A DNA stretch of 64,000 nt. Origin: an uncultured Verrucomicrobia subdivision 3 bacterium (lineage in GTDB: Bacteria; Verrucomicrobiota; Verrucomicrobiia; Limisphaerales; UBA11358). The stretch lies in the NCBI GenBank assembly GCA_903895255.1, contig CAITTG010000040.1, positions 24,468-88,467 on the forward strand. Reading direction: 5' to 3'. The translations under genes were made by a program, and so were the position numbers. Below the pieces are notes generated by a model. It ran no database searches. It worked only from the letters and a program-made list of their open reading frames with translations, and was not told the DNA's origin. Of this stretch, positions 61,767 to 64,000 are shown piece after piece (the first letter of the stretch is position 1; each line of letters begins with the position of its first letter).

Positions 61767-63011
61767 TTAACGCATGCGACCGCCAAAGCCGCCGCCAAAC
61801 GGATTGGAACTGCCAGCGGACTGGGCATCACCAGACAAGGTGCCGGTGACCACGGCATCACCGGCTTTCAAGCCATCAGTGACCTCGGTGAAAATGCCAT
61901 CGCTAATGCCGGTTTTGATTTGCACGGGGGAGAGGTTCTTGTCGGCGTCCAGCACATAGACGGTGTGGAGATTCGGCGGACCGCCCCGATGATGGCCGCT
62001 GCCGCCGCCATGCGCCCCGGCGTTGTTGGTGCCGCCACCGGCCAGACCGGCCGGCGCGCCATTGGTCATCCCCAAGGCCAGGTCAAGGGGATGAAACCGC
62101 AGCGCGGAGTTGGGGATTTTCACAACGTCCTCGCGCTGGGCGATCACAATGGAAACATTGGCGGTCATGCCGGGCTTGAGCTTGTAATCCTGGTTGGTAA
62201 CGCCGATCACGGTATCGTAGGTCACCACGTTATTGACCGTGATGGGGGCGTTACGCACCTGCGTGACGGAGCCATGAAAGGTGCGGTAGGGATAGGCATC
62301 CACGGTGAAATCCACCGACTGCCCCTCGGTAATGCTGCCGATGTCCGCCTCGGCGATGCTGGAGTCAATTTGCATCTTGGTGAGATCGTTGGCAATTTGA
62401 AACAGAGTGGGGGTGTTAAAGCTGGAGGCCACGGTCTGGCCCACATCAACGGAGCGGGAGATGACCACGCCATCCACCGGGGAAAGGATTTTGCAATAGC
62501 CGAGGTTGGCCTCGGCATTGGCCAGGGTGGCTTGTTTGATCTGCACGGTAGCCTGGGCCTCATGCAAGTTGGCAACGGCGGTGTCGCGGTCCGACTCGGA
62601 AATTAATTTACCGTCGAACAAAGTGATGGACCGGCGGGCCTCGATTTCCTGGAGCTCCAGGTTGGCGCGGCTGTTGGCCAGGTCGGCCTGGGCCTGCTGC
62701 TCAGCGGCCTGGTAGGTGGCCGGGTCAATTTCCGCGATAATTTGCCCCTGTTTGACTTGCGAGTTGTAATCCACGTACAAAGCACTGATGCGCCCGGAAA
62801 CCTGGCAGCCCACCTGGACATTTTTAACCGGGTTCAGCACGCCAGTGGCGGTGACGACCATGGTTAATTCGCCCCGGTCCAGGGTGACGGTTTGATAGTC
62901 CGGGGCCTGCACCTGTCCCGGGTGGACGTAGAAATAGCCGCCCGCCGCCCCGCCTAGGACCACGATAATCACCACCCAAATAATCCAGCCACCGCGCTTT
63001 GCCTCAGCCAT
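61767..63011 (-). CDS. MacA-like periplasmic adaptor (HlyD/RND-type)
   Basis: The 414-aa protein has an N-terminal TM anchor (GGWIIWVVIIVVLGGAAGGY), barrel-sandwich halves (VGCQVSGRISALYV, ILSPVDGVVISRSVDVGQTV), a coiled-coil hairpin (residues about 105-165) and a Gly/His/Asn-rich tract near residues 310-340 (GGGTNNAGAHGGGSGHHRGG) that is atypical. It links the ABC exporter to an outer-membrane channel. First gene of the exporter operon. Confidence 0.9.
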   Translation of the reverse strand: MAEAKRGGWIIWVVIIVVLGGAAGGYFYVHPGQVQAPDYQTVTLDRGELTMVVTATGVLNPVKNVQVGCQVSGRISALYVDYNSQVKQGQIIAEIDPATYQAAEQQAQADLANSRANLELQEIEARRSITLFDGKLISESDRDTAVANLHEAQATVQIKQATLANAEANLGYCKILSPVDGVVISRSVDVGQTVASSFNTPTLFQIANDLTKMQIDSSIAEADIGSITEGQSVDFTVDAYPYRTFHGSVTQVRNAPITVNNVVTYDTVIGVTNQDYKLKPGMTANVSIVIAQREDVVKIPNSALRFHPLDLALGMTNGAPAGLAGGGTNNAGAHGGGSGHHRGGPPNLHTVYVLDADKNLSPVQIKTGISDGIFTEVTDGLKAGDAVVTGTLSGDAQSAGSSNPFGGGFGGRMR

Positions 63012-63194
63012 AAAAATAATTAATCCAAGTTGTCCCTAGAGAGACAGAAAATGTACCGCTTAAGTTACCACTTTTTTACGGCACCTGTCCAATGCCCTCT
63101 TTGCCAGGCCAGCACGGAAACAGGATTCCAAAACCGGCGCATTTCACCCAGTTTGGAGTTTATCCCATCCCCGGCCTTGCTTTAGAATGCGCGG

Positions 63195-64000
63195 GTGATC
63201 GAAACCTTGTTTCCCCAATTGCACGCCCGTCAGGACCTGACGGAGACGCAGGTCCGTCAGGCGGTGGAATGGCTGGCCGAACCCGGGGCGGACGCGGCGA
63301 CCAAGGCGGATTTTTTGACCCTGCTGGCCAACAAGGGCGAAATGCCGGCGGAAATCGCCGCCTTTGCCCGGGCGTTGCGGGAAAAATCGCATCCCCTGCC
63401 CCTGCACCCGGCCACGCGCGCGGGGGAGATTCTGGATATTGTGGGCACCGGCGGTGACCGGCTGGGGACGATTAACATCTCCACGACGGCGGCCTTGATT
63501 TGCGCCGCCGCCGGGGTGACGGTGGCCAAGCACGGCAATCGCGCGGTCACCTCGCAGGCCGGCAGTGCGGATGTGCTGGAGGCGCTGGGGATTCGGATTG
63601 ATTTGTCGCCAGCCGAGGCGGCGGCGATGCTGCGGGAGCGGGGCTTTGCCTTTTTATTCGCGCCGAATTATCACCCGGCCTTTCAGCATATCGGCCCGGC
63701 GCGGAAAGTGTGCGCCGCGCGGGGGCAGCGGACGGTGTTCAACTTGCTGGGGCCATTGCTGAATCCGGCGCGGCCCTCGGCCATGTTGATGGGCGTGTCG
63801 CGTCCGGAGCTCTGCGAACCGCTGGCCATGGTACTGCAATCGCTCGCGGTGCGCCGGGCAATGGTGGTATGCGGGCAGGTGGGCGAGGCGGGGCATCTGG
63901 ATGAATTATCCACGCTGGGGGCCAACACGATTGCGGAGTTTTATCAGGAGCGGGGGTTTACCGTCTCCACAACCCTGCCCGAGCCATTTCCCCTGCAACC
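63195..64000 (+). CDS. trpD: Anthranilate phosphoribosyltransferase, 3' end cut by window edge
   Basis: Start GTG at 63195 (VIETLFPQLHARQDLTETQV); open to the window edge, 268 codons visible. TrpD motifs are present: VGTGGDRLGTINIST (PRPP loop), KHGNRAVTSQAGSADVLEAL and FNLLGPLLNPARPSAM. It transfers phosphoribose to anthranilate in tryptophan synthesis. No other trp gene is in the window; downstream is not visible. Confidence 0.92.
   Translation, partial: MIETLFPQLHARQDLTETQVRQAVEWLAEPGADAATKADFLTLLANKGEMPAEIAAFARALREKSHPLPLHPATRAGEILDIVGTGGDRLGTINISTTAALICAAAGVTVAKHGNRAVTSQAGSADVLEALGIRIDLSPAEAAAMLRERGFAFLFAPNYHPAFQHIGPARKVCAARGQRTVFNLLGPLLNPARPSAMLMGVSRPELCEPLAMVLQSLAVRRAMVVCGQVGEAGHLDELSTLGANTIAEFYQERGFTVSTTLPEPFPLQ

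Overview
The window comes from a GC-rich chromosome (about 60% by eye) of what looks like a Verrucomicrobiota bacterium, probably Limisphaerales/Pedosphaera-like. This is inferred from two giant autotransporter-associated beta-strand repeat proteins, a DUF1559-like prepilin, secreted proteins ending in an FYR-type C-terminal module, a hopanoid cluster, and many palindromic intergenic repeats. No rRNA or phylogenetic marker was compared, so the assignment is by gene style only.

Region 1-12.2 kb: two giant secreted repeat proteins on the minus strand (one cut by the left edge). Each is preceded by the same inverted repeat ATACGAC-N4-GTCGTAT at about 125-150 bp from the start codon. Region 12.2-16.1 kb: a GbsR/MarR regulator operon (with DCC thiol oxidoreductase, TPR and membrane protein), a ParD/ParE-type toxin-antitoxin pair, and a thioesterase with malate dehydrogenase. 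Region 16.2-18.7 kb: a cobalamin riboswitch heading an unusual operon of a secreted protein, a prepilin-like protein and a Cys-rich CWC/DUF5522 protein. Region 18.8-28.6 kb: AddA-type helicase-nuclease, three tRNAs (Gln, Lys, Gly), C39-like peptidase, FmdB zinc ribbon, a redoxin, an RNase H-fold exonuclease, an MBL-fold hydrolase, UbiE/MenG methyltransferase and a single-domain response regulator.

Region 29-38 kb: an AT-richer DUF2806 gene next to tRNA-Gly (possible transfer), a CPBP protease, an orphan MlaF-like ATPase with a lipoprotein, a secreted FGE-sulfatase-like protein, rimO and an orphan antitoxin. Region 38-44.5 kb: an apparent single minus-strand transcription unit coaC - histidine kinase - NtrC-type regulator - small membrane protein - hpnD - hpnK - DMT-type transporter, facing a HpnG-like nucleosidase. 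It suggests hopanoid lipid synthesis under two-component control.

Region 44.6-53.8 kb: a DUF5722 secreted hydrolase-like protein, orphan antitoxin, methyltransferase, a repeat island with an ORF6N remnant, a CarB that is only the N-terminal half, ruvB, an SGNH hydrolase with DUF433 and a duplicated 5' fragment, and a DUF5131 gene beside an internally deleted tcmP remnant. Region 53.8-64 kb: a PAS histidine kinase / NtrC-type regulator / glycosyltransferase-like membrane protein operon, then a Sua5-type tRNA modification gene downstream of a MacAB-like exporter operon. That operon is interrupted by a four-helix-bundle gene bracketed by inverted repeats. The window ends in trpD (cut by the right edge).
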